A stretch of DNA of 26,965 bases from Pseudodesulfovibrio sp. (GTDB lineage Bacteria > Desulfobacterota > Desulfovibrionia > Desulfovibrionales > Desulfovibrionaceae), in NCBI GenBank assembly GCA_022712815.1, contig JAFLJW010000246.1, positions 1 through 26,965 on the forward strand, in the 5' to 3' direction. Numbering within the stretch: the first letter of the stretch is position 1; every line of letters starts with the position of its first letter. This document shows, piece after piece, positions 7,959 to 14,684 of the stretch. The translations under genes were made by a program, and so were the position numbers. Under the pieces are notes generated by a model that was given only the letters and a program-made list of their open reading frames with translations, searched no databases and was not told the DNA's origin.

Positions 7959-8714
7959 ATGCGAACCATAGCAGTACTCAATCAGAAGGGAGGCGTCGGC
8001 AAGACGTCTACATCCGTCAATCTGGGAGCGGGGCTGACCCGACAGAAACAACGTGTCCTGTTGCTCGACCTCGACCCCCAGGCCCACCTCACATATTCGC
8101 TCGGCATCATGGCCCATGAGTTGCCCCGCACTATGGGGGCGGTCCTCATGGAGGAATGTCAGCTTGCGGACGTCGCTACCGAGGTGAACGAAATGGATGT
8201 GGTTCCGGCCTCTGTGTCACTGGCCGGAACCGAAGTCGACCTGGCCGGTGTCTTGAGCAGGGAAACCCGACTCAAGACGGCGCTTAGCGAAATCGATGAT
8301 TACGATTTCGTCATCATGGATTGTCCGCCAAACCTCGGCTTGCTGACTCTTAATGCTATGACCGCTGCCACAGAACTCTTGGTTCCGATGCAGCCGGAAT
8401 TCCTCGCCTTGCAGAGTCTTGGCAAACTGATGGAAACGGTGAAAGCTATCCAAAACGGCTGGAATCCAGATCTGAAGCTGACTGGCGTTGTCATGACCAG
8501 ATACCACCGCCACAAACGGCTCAACCGCGAAACACGCCGCAGCATCAAAGAATACTTTGGCGACGCGCTCCTCGAAACCACGATACGAGACAACATCTCC
8601 CTGGCGGAGGCTCCCAGCTTCGGCCAGGATATCTTCAACTATAAACCTCGCAGTAACGGGGCGGATGACTATCGAAATCTTGCCCTGGAGTTACTGCGAC
8701 GAGGTGCTCCATGA
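7959..8714 (+). CDS. ParA/Soj-family ATPase
   Basis: A 251-residue ParA-type P-loop ATPase. The deviant Walker A KGGVGKTST is at residues 10-18 with the signature lysine (K10). Walker A' follows in LLLDLDPQAHLT, and Walker B is the hydrophobic strand of YDFVIMDCPPNLGLLT. Family members form ATP-dependent dimers and position plasmids, chromosomes or protein complexes. No ParB with a DNA-binding domain is next to it. Instead its stop overlaps by 4 bases (ATGA) a gene that fuses a short partner-like N-terminus to an amphi-Trp domain. This suggests it acts on the GAK machinery or on the mobile island that seems to carry the locus; both are inference. Confidence 0.88.
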   Translation: MRTIAVLNQKGGVGKTSTSVNLGAGLTRQKQRVLLLDLDPQAHLTYSLGIMAHELPRTMGAVLMEECQLADVATEVNEMDVVPASVSLAGTEVDLAGVLSRETRLKTALSEIDDYDFVIMDCPPNLGLLTLNAMTAATELLVPMQPEFLALQSLGKLMETVKAIQNGWNPDLKLTGVVMTRYHRHKRLNRETRRSIKEYFGDALLETTIRDNISLAEAPSFGQDIFNYKPRSNGADDYRNLALELLRRGAP

Positions 8715-9166
8715 GCAAAGACAAACGACTCGGTGCCAATCCTCTGGATTGGGTTGCCCAGGAACCGCCTACCGATCAGAACGATGCTTCATTCCCCAAG
8801 AAACAAACCACGGCAGGCACGCTTGTCGATCTGGACCGGACCAAATCGCCCTACCAATCGCAGGGTGCCATATTCTCTATCCCAGACACTATTCTCAAGG
8901 AGGACATGATGAGCAAAGGCAAAGTCAAAACCAAGCAGACCATGGAAACTTCACAGGCCGTCGCTCACCTTGAGGATTTGGCAAACTCCCTGTCCGCGGG
9001 CGTCATCCAGGCCGAAAACGGTGATGATAGTGTTGTGCTCTGCGTCGCAGATACCATCAAATTCGAGATGAAGATCAGCCGCAAGAAAAACAAGGCCAAA
9101 TGCTCCATCGAGATGGAATGGTTCGACGACGGCAGCAAAGCAGAAGGATTCAAAATATCTGGATGA
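8711..9166 (+). CDS. ParA-partner-like N-terminus fused to amphi-Trp domain (protein 3)
   Basis: A 151-residue protein whose ATG overlaps the parA stop. Residues 1-65 (starting MSKDKRLGANPLDWV) resemble, from memory, the short basic proteins often encoded right after a parA. Residues 67-151 are a complete amphi-Trp domain (TMETSQAVAHLEDLANSLS helix; strands including CSIEMEWFDDG with Trp137). Counted from Met67, that tryptophan is residue 71, as in the other two amphi-Trp proteins of the locus, and a strong internal Shine-Dalgarno sits before Met67. The gene may therefore make both a fusion and a stand-alone amphi-Trp protein. It is the last gene of the operon. Confidence 0.72.
   Translation: MSKDKRLGANPLDWVAQEPPTDQNDASFPKKQTTAGTLVDLDRTKSPYQSQGAIFSIPDTILKEDMMSKGKVKTKQTMETSQAVAHLEDLANSLSAGVIQAENGDDSVVLCVADTIKFEMKISRKKNKAKCSIEMEWFDDGSKAEGFKISG
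8897..8911 (+). promoter_or_regulatory. Internal ribosome binding site and in-frame start (Met67)
   Basis: AAGGAGG at 8897-8903 is followed by two in-frame ATG codons at 8906 and 8909. The second is 5 bases away, near the optimal spacing. Translation from 8909 would give an 85-residue stand-alone amphi-Trp protein ending at 9166. The site sits exactly at the domain junction of the longer gene. Confidence 0.6.
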
Positions 9167-9177
9167 TCCAGACTCTC

Positions 9178-9208
9178 TGTCCGCAAATTGTACGCAAACC
9201 TGCGGACA
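9178..9208. repeat. Hairpin after the GAK operon
   Basis: TGTCCGCA (9178-9185) pairs with TGCGGACA (9201-9208) over a 15-base loop, 11 bases after the last GAK stop. There is no T-run after it, so it is at best a weak or Rho-assisted terminator. Its left arm and loop contain half of the long inverted repeat at 9182-9196. Confidence 0.45.
9182..9196. repeat. Left copy of a 15-bp inverted repeat around the island junction
   Basis: CGCAAATTGTACGCA is the exact reverse complement of 9415-9429. The two copies lie on either side of the tRNA fragment. They could be integrase arm-type sites or part of a recombination region, but function is not shown. Confidence 0.5.
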
Positions 9209-9285
9209 ACTCTAGAGCGTGTCGACATTTAAGCCAGCCTTTTCCAAGTGAATTCGGGGGCAAACGGAAAAACTCGTATAACTAC

Positions 9286-9330
9286 TTCGTAATCAGTAGG
9301 TCATCGGTTCAATCCTGACTCTTGACTCCA
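9286..9330 (+). other. tRNA-Thr(CGU) 3' fragment: probable attachment-site scar
   Basis: From 9286 the sequence reads as the second half of a tRNA: anticodon loop TTCGTAA (anticodon CGU, Thr), 3' anticodon strand, variable loop AGGTC, T-arm with GGTTCAATCC, acceptor 3' strand and a terminal CCA at 9328-9330. Upstream of 9286 the anticodon stem does not pair well and there is no D-arm or 5' acceptor strand, so it is not a working tRNA. Tyrosine integrases often use the stretch from anticodon loop to CCA as their core site, leaving such a fragment at the end of the island distal to the restored tRNA. Orientation places the island to the left, over the GAK operon. Confidence 0.65.
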
Positions 9331-9344
9331 GAGAAATAGTAAGT

Positions 9345-9377
9345 CCTTACAATGACTTATGTCGCTGTAAGGCTTTT
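9345..9377 (+). terminator. Hairpin terminator just downstream of the tRNA fragment
   Basis: CCTTACA (9345-9351) pairs with TGTAAGG (9366-9372), GAC with GTC inside it, loop TTAT, followed by CTTTT. This is probably the original terminator of the tRNA gene, consistent with the right side being native chromosome. Confidence 0.6.
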
Positions 9378-9414
9378 CAATGGCCCTGTTTTGGCGTTAT
9401 AAATAGCAAAAAAG

Positions 9415-9429
9415 TGCGTACAATTTGCG
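9415..9429. repeat. Right copy of the 15-bp inverted repeat
   Basis: TGCGTACAATTTGCG, exact reverse complement of 9182-9196. It is followed by a second partial unit, TTTGCGTACA (9424-9433), so GCGTACA occurs twice, 11 bases apart, on the same strand. Confidence 0.5.
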
Positions 9430-9542
9430 TACATTTCAACTCTAACCTTCGTATTTTCATCATGTTAGCCTCACCCGCCTACTGCTTCCGTATCAGTGGG
9501 CTATCTTAAATTAACCAGCCACCCGTATTGCCCGCCGCCTTC

Positions 9543-9572
9543 TTGACTGAATCGAATTGGCATGCCTACAAT
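9543..9572 (+). promoter_or_regulatory. Promoter of the GntR-betAB unit
   Basis: TTGACT (9543-9548) and TACAAT (9567-9572) are separated by 18 bases, a good sigma-70 match. Predicted transcription start is about 9580, inside the first operator. Confidence 0.6.
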
Positions 9573-9582
9573 GGTACGACCA
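9572..9582. promoter_or_regulatory. FadR/GntR-type operator 1
   Basis: TGGTACGACCA is a perfect TGGT-N3-ACCA palindrome, the core recognised by FadR-subfamily GntR proteins. It overlaps the last base of the -10 and the predicted start of transcription, so binding would block RNA polymerase. Confidence 0.6.
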
Positions 9583-9634
9583 AAGGCGAGAAAAATATCT
9601 TTAAATCCACTTTATAGCCACAAAAATGACGATT

Positions 9635-9645
9635 AGGTAGTACCA
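9635..9645. promoter_or_regulatory. FadR/GntR-type operator 2
   Basis: AGGTAGTACCA has the same GGT-N3-ACC core with one outer base changed. It covers the ribosome-binding segment and ends directly before the TTG start codon of the regulator gene, so a bound protein could block elongation. Confidence 0.5.
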
Positions 9646-10428
9646 TTGACCAAGAACACCACTGTTCAAACTATGTTTATTCCTGTCCAGGCAGGCCGTG
9701 CAAGCGAAGAAATTGCTCTCCAAATTGAAGCAGCTATCATGGATGGACGCCTGTCCCCCGGCGAACGGTTGCCAAGCGAAAGGGAGATGCAATCTCAGTT
9801 TGGTACGGGCCGAGGCGTTATTCGGGAAGCCATTAAGATCCTCAAACAAAAAGGACTCCTTGAGGTAAAAAAAGGAGCCAAGGGCGGAGCATATATCCGG
9901 CATCTGGACGTAGATAACGTCTCAGAATCCCTTGCGCTATTCCTCAAACAGCATCCGGTAGAGCCTGAAAAACTTATAGAATTTCGCGAGACCATGGACC
10001 GCACCATTACTCAACTCGCCATCGCACATGCTGATCAAAACGAGAAAGACGCACTGCTCAAGGAGGCTCTTCGCCTGGAGACAATACTTCGGGAAGAGGA
10101 GCCAGACTTTATCGCTAGCAGTGAACTTGATCGACAATTAAACATCATGCTGGCCAACATGGCCCGCAACCCGCTTTTCGAATGGGTTATGCACGCCATG
10201 CAAATGGGATTCAGTTCTCATGACTACGCTCTGTATGAAGACAAGACCTACCGCGAAAGGGCGGCGGCCAACTGGAGCAATACGGCGCGGGCAATAGCTC
10301 AGGGCGAGCTCATGCGAGCCTTGGGATTCATCGGCTACCACTATGTACTTCTACGCCAGTGCATCGATGAAAAAAACGCCCTAACCAACGAGCCGGATGC
10401 CGAATTTCTGCAAAAGGACGAACAATAG
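9646..10428 (+). CDS. GntR-family transcriptional regulator, FadR/FCD subfamily
   Basis: A 260-residue repressor-type protein. The N-terminal winged helix-turn-helix runs from about residue 15 to 85, with LSPGERLPSEREMQSQFG, then GRGVIREAIKILKQKGLLE and the wing KKGAKGGAYI. The remaining ~170 residues are helical and fit an FCD ligand domain. It takes the place usually held by BetI (TetR family) in front of betAB, so choline or betaine aldehyde is a reasonable guess for its ligand. The start is TTG at 9646, preceded by AGGTAG; an ATG at 9673 is the alternative. Two operator-like palindromes upstream point to autoregulation. betA starts 18 bases after its stop. Confidence 0.85.
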   Translation: MTKNTTVQTMFIPVQAGRASEEIALQIEAAIMDGRLSPGERLPSEREMQSQFGTGRGVIREAIKILKQKGLLEVKKGAKGGAYIRHLDVDNVSESLALFLKQHPVEPEKLIEFRETMDRTITQLAIAHADQNEKDALLKEALRLETILREEEPDFIASSELDRQLNIMLANMARNPLFEWVMHAMQMGFSSHDYALYEDKTYRERAAANWSNTARAIAQGELMRALGFIGYHYVLLRQCIDEKNALTNEPDAEFLQKDEQ

Positions 10429-10446
10429 CTACAAGAGAGAATACAA

Positions 10447-12084
10447 ATGAAAACATATGATTACATAATCGTCGGAGGCGGATCCGCAGGTTCTGTCCTG
10501 GCTAATCGCCTGAGTGCCAATCCCAAAAATAATGTCCTCGTTTTGGAAGCGGGCCTGCCTGACTTCAAATTAGACTTCCGCATTCATATGCCTGCGGCCC
10601 TGACGTACCCGTTGGCTGGCAAGACCTACAACTGGTGGTACGAATCCGAACCGGAACCGTACATGAACAACCGCCGCATCTATCAGCCGCGCGGCAAGGT
10701 TCTGGGTGGCTCCAGCTGTATCAACGGCATGATCCACATCCGTGGCAATGCCATGGATTACGAGAAGTGGGCCAAAGAGGATGGGCTGGATAACTGGTCT
10801 TATGCCCACTGCCTTCCGTATTTCAAACGATTCGAGGGCCGGACTGCTGGTGCAGATGAATATCAAGGCGCTGTCGGGCCGCTCTACCTGACGGAACCGG
10901 AATGTGACAATCCACTCTTCAACGCATTCTTCAATGCCGTACAGGAAGCAGGCTATCCCCTGACCAAAGATGTCAATGGCTACCAGCAGGAAGGCTTCGG
11001 AAAGTTCGACCGAACTACCTATCAAGGCAGCCGTTGGAATGCAGCTCGCGCATATATCCACCCTGTCAAAAACCGCCGCAACCTGACCGTCAAATGCAAG
11101 GCAATGACAACGCGCATCCTGTTCGAAGGCAAACGCGCCGTGGGCGTTGAGTACACTCGAGCCAAACGGGTAATGAAGGCATACGCCGGTGAAGTCATTT
11201 GCTGCGGCGGGTCCATCAACTCCCCGCAATTGTTGCAACTTTCCGGTGTGGGCAATGGCAAAGAGCTTTCCGCCCTGGGCATCAACATGGTGCAGGACCT
11301 CCCAGGCGTTGGCGAAAACCTCCAGGACCACCTTGAACTGTATGTCCAGTACGCCTGCAAGAAACCGGTGAGCATGTATCCTGCGCTCAAGTGGTATAAC
11401 CAACCAGGGATCGGCTTAAAATGGCTCCTTGCAGGCAAAGGCGAGGCAGCAACCAACCACTTTGAGGCGGGCGGCTTCATTCGCGGCAACGATCAGCTTG
11501 AGTACCCCAATATCCAGTATCACTTCCTGCCCATCGCCATCCGCTACGACGGTTCGGCTCCTAACGCGGGACACGGATACCAAGTGCACGTCGGCCCCAT
11601 GAACACCGACGTGCGCGGCCATGTGAAGATCAAGTCATCCGACCCGAGCGAGTATCCGAGTATCCTGTTCAATTACCTTTCCACTGAACAGGAAAAACGA
11701 GAGTGGGTCGAGGCCATCCGCAAAACCCGCGAGATCATGACCCAGCCCGCCTTCGACGAATTCCGTGGCGATGAATTGGCTCCCGGCATGCAGGTCCAGA
11801 CAGATGAGGAAATCCTCGACTTCGTGGCTAACGAAGGTGAGTCCGCCTACCATCCGAGCTGCACCTGTGCCATGGGAACCCATGACATGGCCGTCACCGA
11901 CCCGGAACTGCGCGTGCACGGCGTAGAGGGGCTGCGCGTAGTTGATGCATCGGTCATGCCCTACGTGACCAACGGCAACATTTATGCCCCAACCATGATG
12001 ATCGCGGAGAAAGCAGCCGACATGATTCTTGGCAATACGCCACTGGCCCCTGACAACTCGCCCTTCTACAAGCACGAAAAATAA
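10447..12084 (+). CDS. betA: Choline dehydrogenase (GMC oxidoreductase)
   Basis: A 545-residue FAD enzyme of the glucose-methanol-choline family, the usual BetA length. It oxidises choline to betaine aldehyde and on to betaine, passing electrons to the membrane quinone pool. The FAD dinucleotide fold IIVGGGSAGSVLANRL begins at residue 7, the GMC signature lies in GKVLGGSSCINGMIHIRG, the second signature in GGSINSPQLLQLSGVG, the catalytic-His segment is AYHPSCTCAMG, and the C-terminal MPYVTNGNIYAPTMMIAEK closes the active site. The gene is intact, followed 15 bases later by betB, and preceded by the GntR gene. In an anaerobe it would feed menaquinone rather than an oxygen-linked chain. Similar GMC alcohol dehydrogenases are the main alternative; betB next door favours choline. 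Confidence 0.88.
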   Translation: MKTYDYIIVGGGSAGSVLANRLSANPKNNVLVLEAGLPDFKLDFRIHMPAALTYPLAGKTYNWWYESEPEPYMNNRRIYQPRGKVLGGSSCINGMIHIRGNAMDYEKWAKEDGLDNWSYAHCLPYFKRFEGRTAGADEYQGAVGPLYLTEPECDNPLFNAFFNAVQEAGYPLTKDVNGYQQEGFGKFDRTTYQGSRWNAARAYIHPVKNRRNLTVKCKAMTTRILFEGKRAVGVEYTRAKRVMKAYAGEVICCGGSINSPQLLQLSGVGNGKELSALGINMVQDLPGVGENLQDHLELYVQYACKKPVSMYPALKWYNQPGIGLKWLLAGKGEAATNHFEAGGFIRGNDQLEYPNIQYHFLPIAIRYDGSAPNAGHGYQVHVGPMNTDVRGHVKIKSSDPSEYPSILFNYLSTEQEKREWVEAIRKTREIMTQPAFDEFRGDELAPGMQVQTDEEILDFVANEGESAYHPSCTCAMGTHDMAVTDPELRVHGVEGLRVVDASVMPYVTNGNIYAPTMMIAEKAADMILGNTPLAPDNSPFYKHEK

Positions 12085-12099
12085 CCTGCTGGAGTGACC

Positions 12100-13575
12100 A
12101 TGATCAAAGGCAAACTATATATTAACGGCCAATGGGTCGAATCACGCTCCGGCAAGGAACGCGACATACTGAACCCGTTTGACGCATCAGTCATTGCGAC
12201 CGTAGCCGAAGGAAACCGCGATGACACCAAAGCGGCCATCAAGTCGGCCCGCCATGCCTTTGACCAGGGAGGTTGGCCGCAAACTCCAGCATCGGAGCGG
12301 GCAAGACTCCTCTTCAAGTTGGCTGATCTCATTGAGCGCGACCGCGAGGATCTGGCCCAACTGGAGAGTCTCGACACTGGCAAAACCCTGGAGGAAAGTC
12401 GGTGGGATATGGATGATATCGCTGGTATCTTCCGCTACTTCGCCGGGCTGGCAGACAAGGATGGTGGAGAGGTCATCGCTTCGCCAAACCCAGACTCGAC
12501 CAGCATGGTTGTCCGCGAGCCTGTTGGCGTCTGTGGGCAGATATCTCCCTGGAACTACCCGCTGCTCCAAGCTTCATGGAAGATGGCCCCGGCCCTGGCT
12601 GCCGGTTGCACCATCGTCATGAAACCGAGCGAGATCACTCCGTTGACCACCCTCAAGGTGACAGAGCTCGCCGAGGAGGCCGGGTTCCCGGCAGGGGTCG
12701 TCAACACAGTGCTCGGTTCCGGCCCGGAAGTGGGTGCAGAACTTGCCGAAAGCAACGACGTCGATCTTATTTCCTTCACCGGAGGCATTGCCACAGGCAA
12801 GACCATCATGCGCGCTGCGGCGGGCAACGTAAAGAAAGTCGCCCTGGAACTGGGCGGCAAAAATCCCAATATCATTTTCGATGACGCGGACTTCGGCCTT
12901 GCCGTGGACTATGCCCTCAACGGCGTCTTTTTCCACGCCGGTCAGATATGCTCTGCCGGTGCCCGGGTCATGGTACAAGATGGCATCCACGATCGCTTTG
13001 TGAAGGCCCTGCGCCAGCGCATGGAGCGCATTATCGTGGGCAACGGTTTTGACGAAAAGACCCAAATGGGACCGCTCATTTCTGCCGAGCATCTGGCTAA
13101 GGTGGAAGGCTACATAAAAACAGCCAAAGATGAGGGCGCCAAGCTCCAGCTGGGGGGAACACGCTCAACTGACCCCACTCTGCAAAAAGGTTTTTTTCAC
13201 ATGCCGACCCTCTTCACCGATTGCGAGAACGACATGCGCATCGTGCAAGAGGAGGTCTTCGGGCCCGTCATTACCGTTGAACGCTTTGTCACAGAGGAAG
13301 AGGCGATCAAGCGGGCCAACGACACTATTTACGGTCTATCCGCCGGGTTCTGGACCCGCGATGCGGACCGCATTGAACGCGTGTCCAAAGCGCTGCGCTT
13401 CGGCACGGTGTGGGCGAATGACTTCAACGTGTACTTTGTACAGGCCCCCTGGGGCGGCTACAAGCAGTCCGGCCTTGGCCGCGAACTGGGGAAGATCGGC
13501 CTTGAGGAATATACCGAGGTCAAACACATTTATCGCAATCACGCCACCAAGCCCCTCAACTGGTTTGGCGCCTGA
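12100..13575 (+). CDS. betB: Betaine aldehyde dehydrogenase
   Basis: A 491-residue NAD(P)-dependent aldehyde dehydrogenase, matching the ~490 residues of BetB. It oxidises betaine aldehyde to glycine betaine, an osmoprotectant. Visible motifs are PWNYPLLQASWKMAPALAAG, the Rossmann loop FTGGIATGKTIM, the general-base glutamate in LELGGKNPN, the catalytic cysteine in FFHAGQICSAGARV, and EEVFGPV near the C-terminus. ATG 12100 lies 5 bases after GGAG; an in-frame GTG six bases earlier overlaps that site. It is co-directional with betA and followed by two hairpins and the binding-protein gene. Confidence 0.9.
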   Translation: MIKGKLYINGQWVESRSGKERDILNPFDASVIATVAEGNRDDTKAAIKSARHAFDQGGWPQTPASERARLLFKLADLIERDREDLAQLESLDTGKTLEESRWDMDDIAGIFRYFAGLADKDGGEVIASPNPDSTSMVVREPVGVCGQISPWNYPLLQASWKMAPALAAGCTIVMKPSEITPLTTLKVTELAEEAGFPAGVVNTVLGSGPEVGAELAESNDVDLISFTGGIATGKTIMRAAAGNVKKVALELGGKNPNIIFDDADFGLAVDYALNGVFFHAGQICSAGARVMVQDGIHDRFVKALRQRMERIIVGNGFDEKTQMGPLISAEHLAKVEGYIKTAKDEGAKLQLGGTRSTDPTLQKGFFHMPTLFTDCENDMRIVQEEVFGPVITVERFVTEEEAIKRANDTIYGLSAGFWTRDADRIERVSKALRFGTVWANDFNVYFVQAPWGGYKQSGLGRELGKIGLEEYTEVKHIYRNHATKPLNWFGA

Positions 13576-13585
13576 GCATAGCAGC

Positions 13586-13634
13586 ACGCACATTCGTGCG
13601 TATGGGAGCGGCTGACTGATTAGCAGCCACTCCC
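13586..13634 (+). promoter_or_regulatory. Two intercistronic hairpins between betB and the binding-protein gene
   Basis: ACGCAC (13586-13591) pairs with GTGCGT (13596-13601). GGGAGCGGCTG (13604-13614) pairs with CAGCCACTCCC (13624-13634) apart from one mismatch. No T-run follows the second. Such hairpins between a dehydrogenase and a binding-protein gene commonly stabilise the mRNA or set unequal expression. Confidence 0.5.
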
Positions 13635-13658
13635 AGCAATTTTAACCATGGAGGTTTA

Positions 13659-14612
13659 ATGTCTTCTGGCCTTAAGCGAATCATCTTCGCTTCATTCGTT
13701 ATCACAACCCTTTTCTGCTCCGCCATCGCTGTACAAGCAGCTGAAAAAATCACCGTCGCCAGCGTCGCGTGGACCGGCGTAACAATCAAATCAGAAGTAG
13801 CTGTCTCCGTTCTGGAGAGCCTCGGTTACAAGGCCGAGACCAAAGTATTCTCCGTGCCCATCGCATACACTGCCCTGGCCAACGGCGATGCCGATGTCTT
13901 CTTTGGTAACTGGATGCCCTCCATGGCCAACATCGCAGGCAAATTCTTCAAGAACGGCAAGGTCATCAAATACATTGCGAATATGCCCGGAGCGAAATAC
14001 ACCCTCGCCACACCGACCTTCTGCGCGAAAAACGGCCTCAAAGATTTCAGTGACATTGCCAAATTCGGCGACAAACTGGATTGGAAAATTTACGGAATCG
14101 AACCGGGTAACGACGGCAACCTGATCATTCAGGACATGATCGACAAAGACATGTTCGGGATGGGCAAATTCAAACTGGTAGCCTCCAGTGAAGTAGCCAT
14201 GCTGGCCCAGGCCCAGGCGTATGCCAAGAACGGCAAATGGATCATCTTCCTCGGCTGGGCTCCGCACAGCATGAACGAGCGCATCGACATGACCTACCTC
14301 ACCGGCAGCACGGACCAGACCTTCGGTGACAACGACGGCACTGCAACCGTCTACACCAACATTCGCAAAGGGCTGGAGAAAGATAATCCCAACGTAGCCA
14401 AGCTGTTCAAGAACATGACCTTCCCCGTGTCCATGATGAACCAGATCATGACTTCCGGTCACAAGGACAAGACACTCAGCCTCCACAAGGCCGGTCTTAA
14501 GTGGCTCAAGACCAATCCCGCCATGTACGAGAAGTGGCTCGACGGCATCACTACCGTTGATGGCAAGCCGGGCGCAGCAGCCTTCAAGGCATACCTGGAT
14601 TCAAAACTGTAA
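13659..14612 (+). CDS. Choline/glycine-betaine ABC transporter substrate-binding protein (ChoX/OpuAC-like)
   Basis: A 317-residue periplasmic binding protein with a signal peptide (basic start, then IIFASFVITTLFCSAIAV, cleavage likely after VQA-A). Mature sequence begins EKITVASVAWTGVTIKSEV; later FFGNWMPSM, GIEPGNDGNLIIQDMID and FLGWAPHSMN supply the aromatic residues that in ChoX/ProX relatives box in the trimethylammonium group. It most resembles the choline-specific branch of the OpuAC family. Its start is backed by GGAGG. No permease or ATPase accompanies it in the operon; the next genes are on the other strand behind a strong terminator. It must use a transporter encoded elsewhere or act with one lost here. 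Confidence 0.85.
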   Translation: MSSGLKRIIFASFVITTLFCSAIAVQAAEKITVASVAWTGVTIKSEVAVSVLESLGYKAETKVFSVPIAYTALANGDADVFFGNWMPSMANIAGKFFKNGKVIKYIANMPGAKYTLATPTFCAKNGLKDFSDIAKFGDKLDWKIYGIEPGNDGNLIIQDMIDKDMFGMGKFKLVASSEVAMLAQAQAYAKNGKWIIFLGWAPHSMNERIDMTYLTGSTDQTFGDNDGTATVYTNIRKGLEKDNPNVAKLFKNMTFPVSMMNQIMTSGHKDKTLSLHKAGLKWLKTNPAMYEKWLDGITTVDGKPGAAAFKAYLDSKL

Positions 14613-14634
14613 TAATTGAAGTACTGTAAACAAC

Positions 14635-14665
14635 AAGAGGGCGTACATATGTACGCCCTCTTATT
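14635..14665 (+). terminator. Strong terminator of the choline operon
   Basis: A 28-base perfect palindrome (14635-14662) with AAGAGGGC and GCCCTCTT arms, 22 bases after the stop of the binding-protein gene, followed by ATTG. Being symmetric with A-rich and T-rich flanks, it may work on both strands. Confidence 0.75.
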
Positions 14666-14684
14666 GTTCACAGCGAGTCAAAAC

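Noticed and set aside
9277..9330. A complete tRNA gene
   Set aside because: Only the part from anticodon loop to CCA is tRNA-like; the 5' acceptor strand and D-arm are missing and the 5' anticodon strand does not pair properly.
14635..14665. Operator for a dimeric regulator
   Set aside because: The 28-base dyad is 22 bases past a stop codon, is flanked by A- and T-rich bases and no gene starts nearby, so a terminator is the better explanation.
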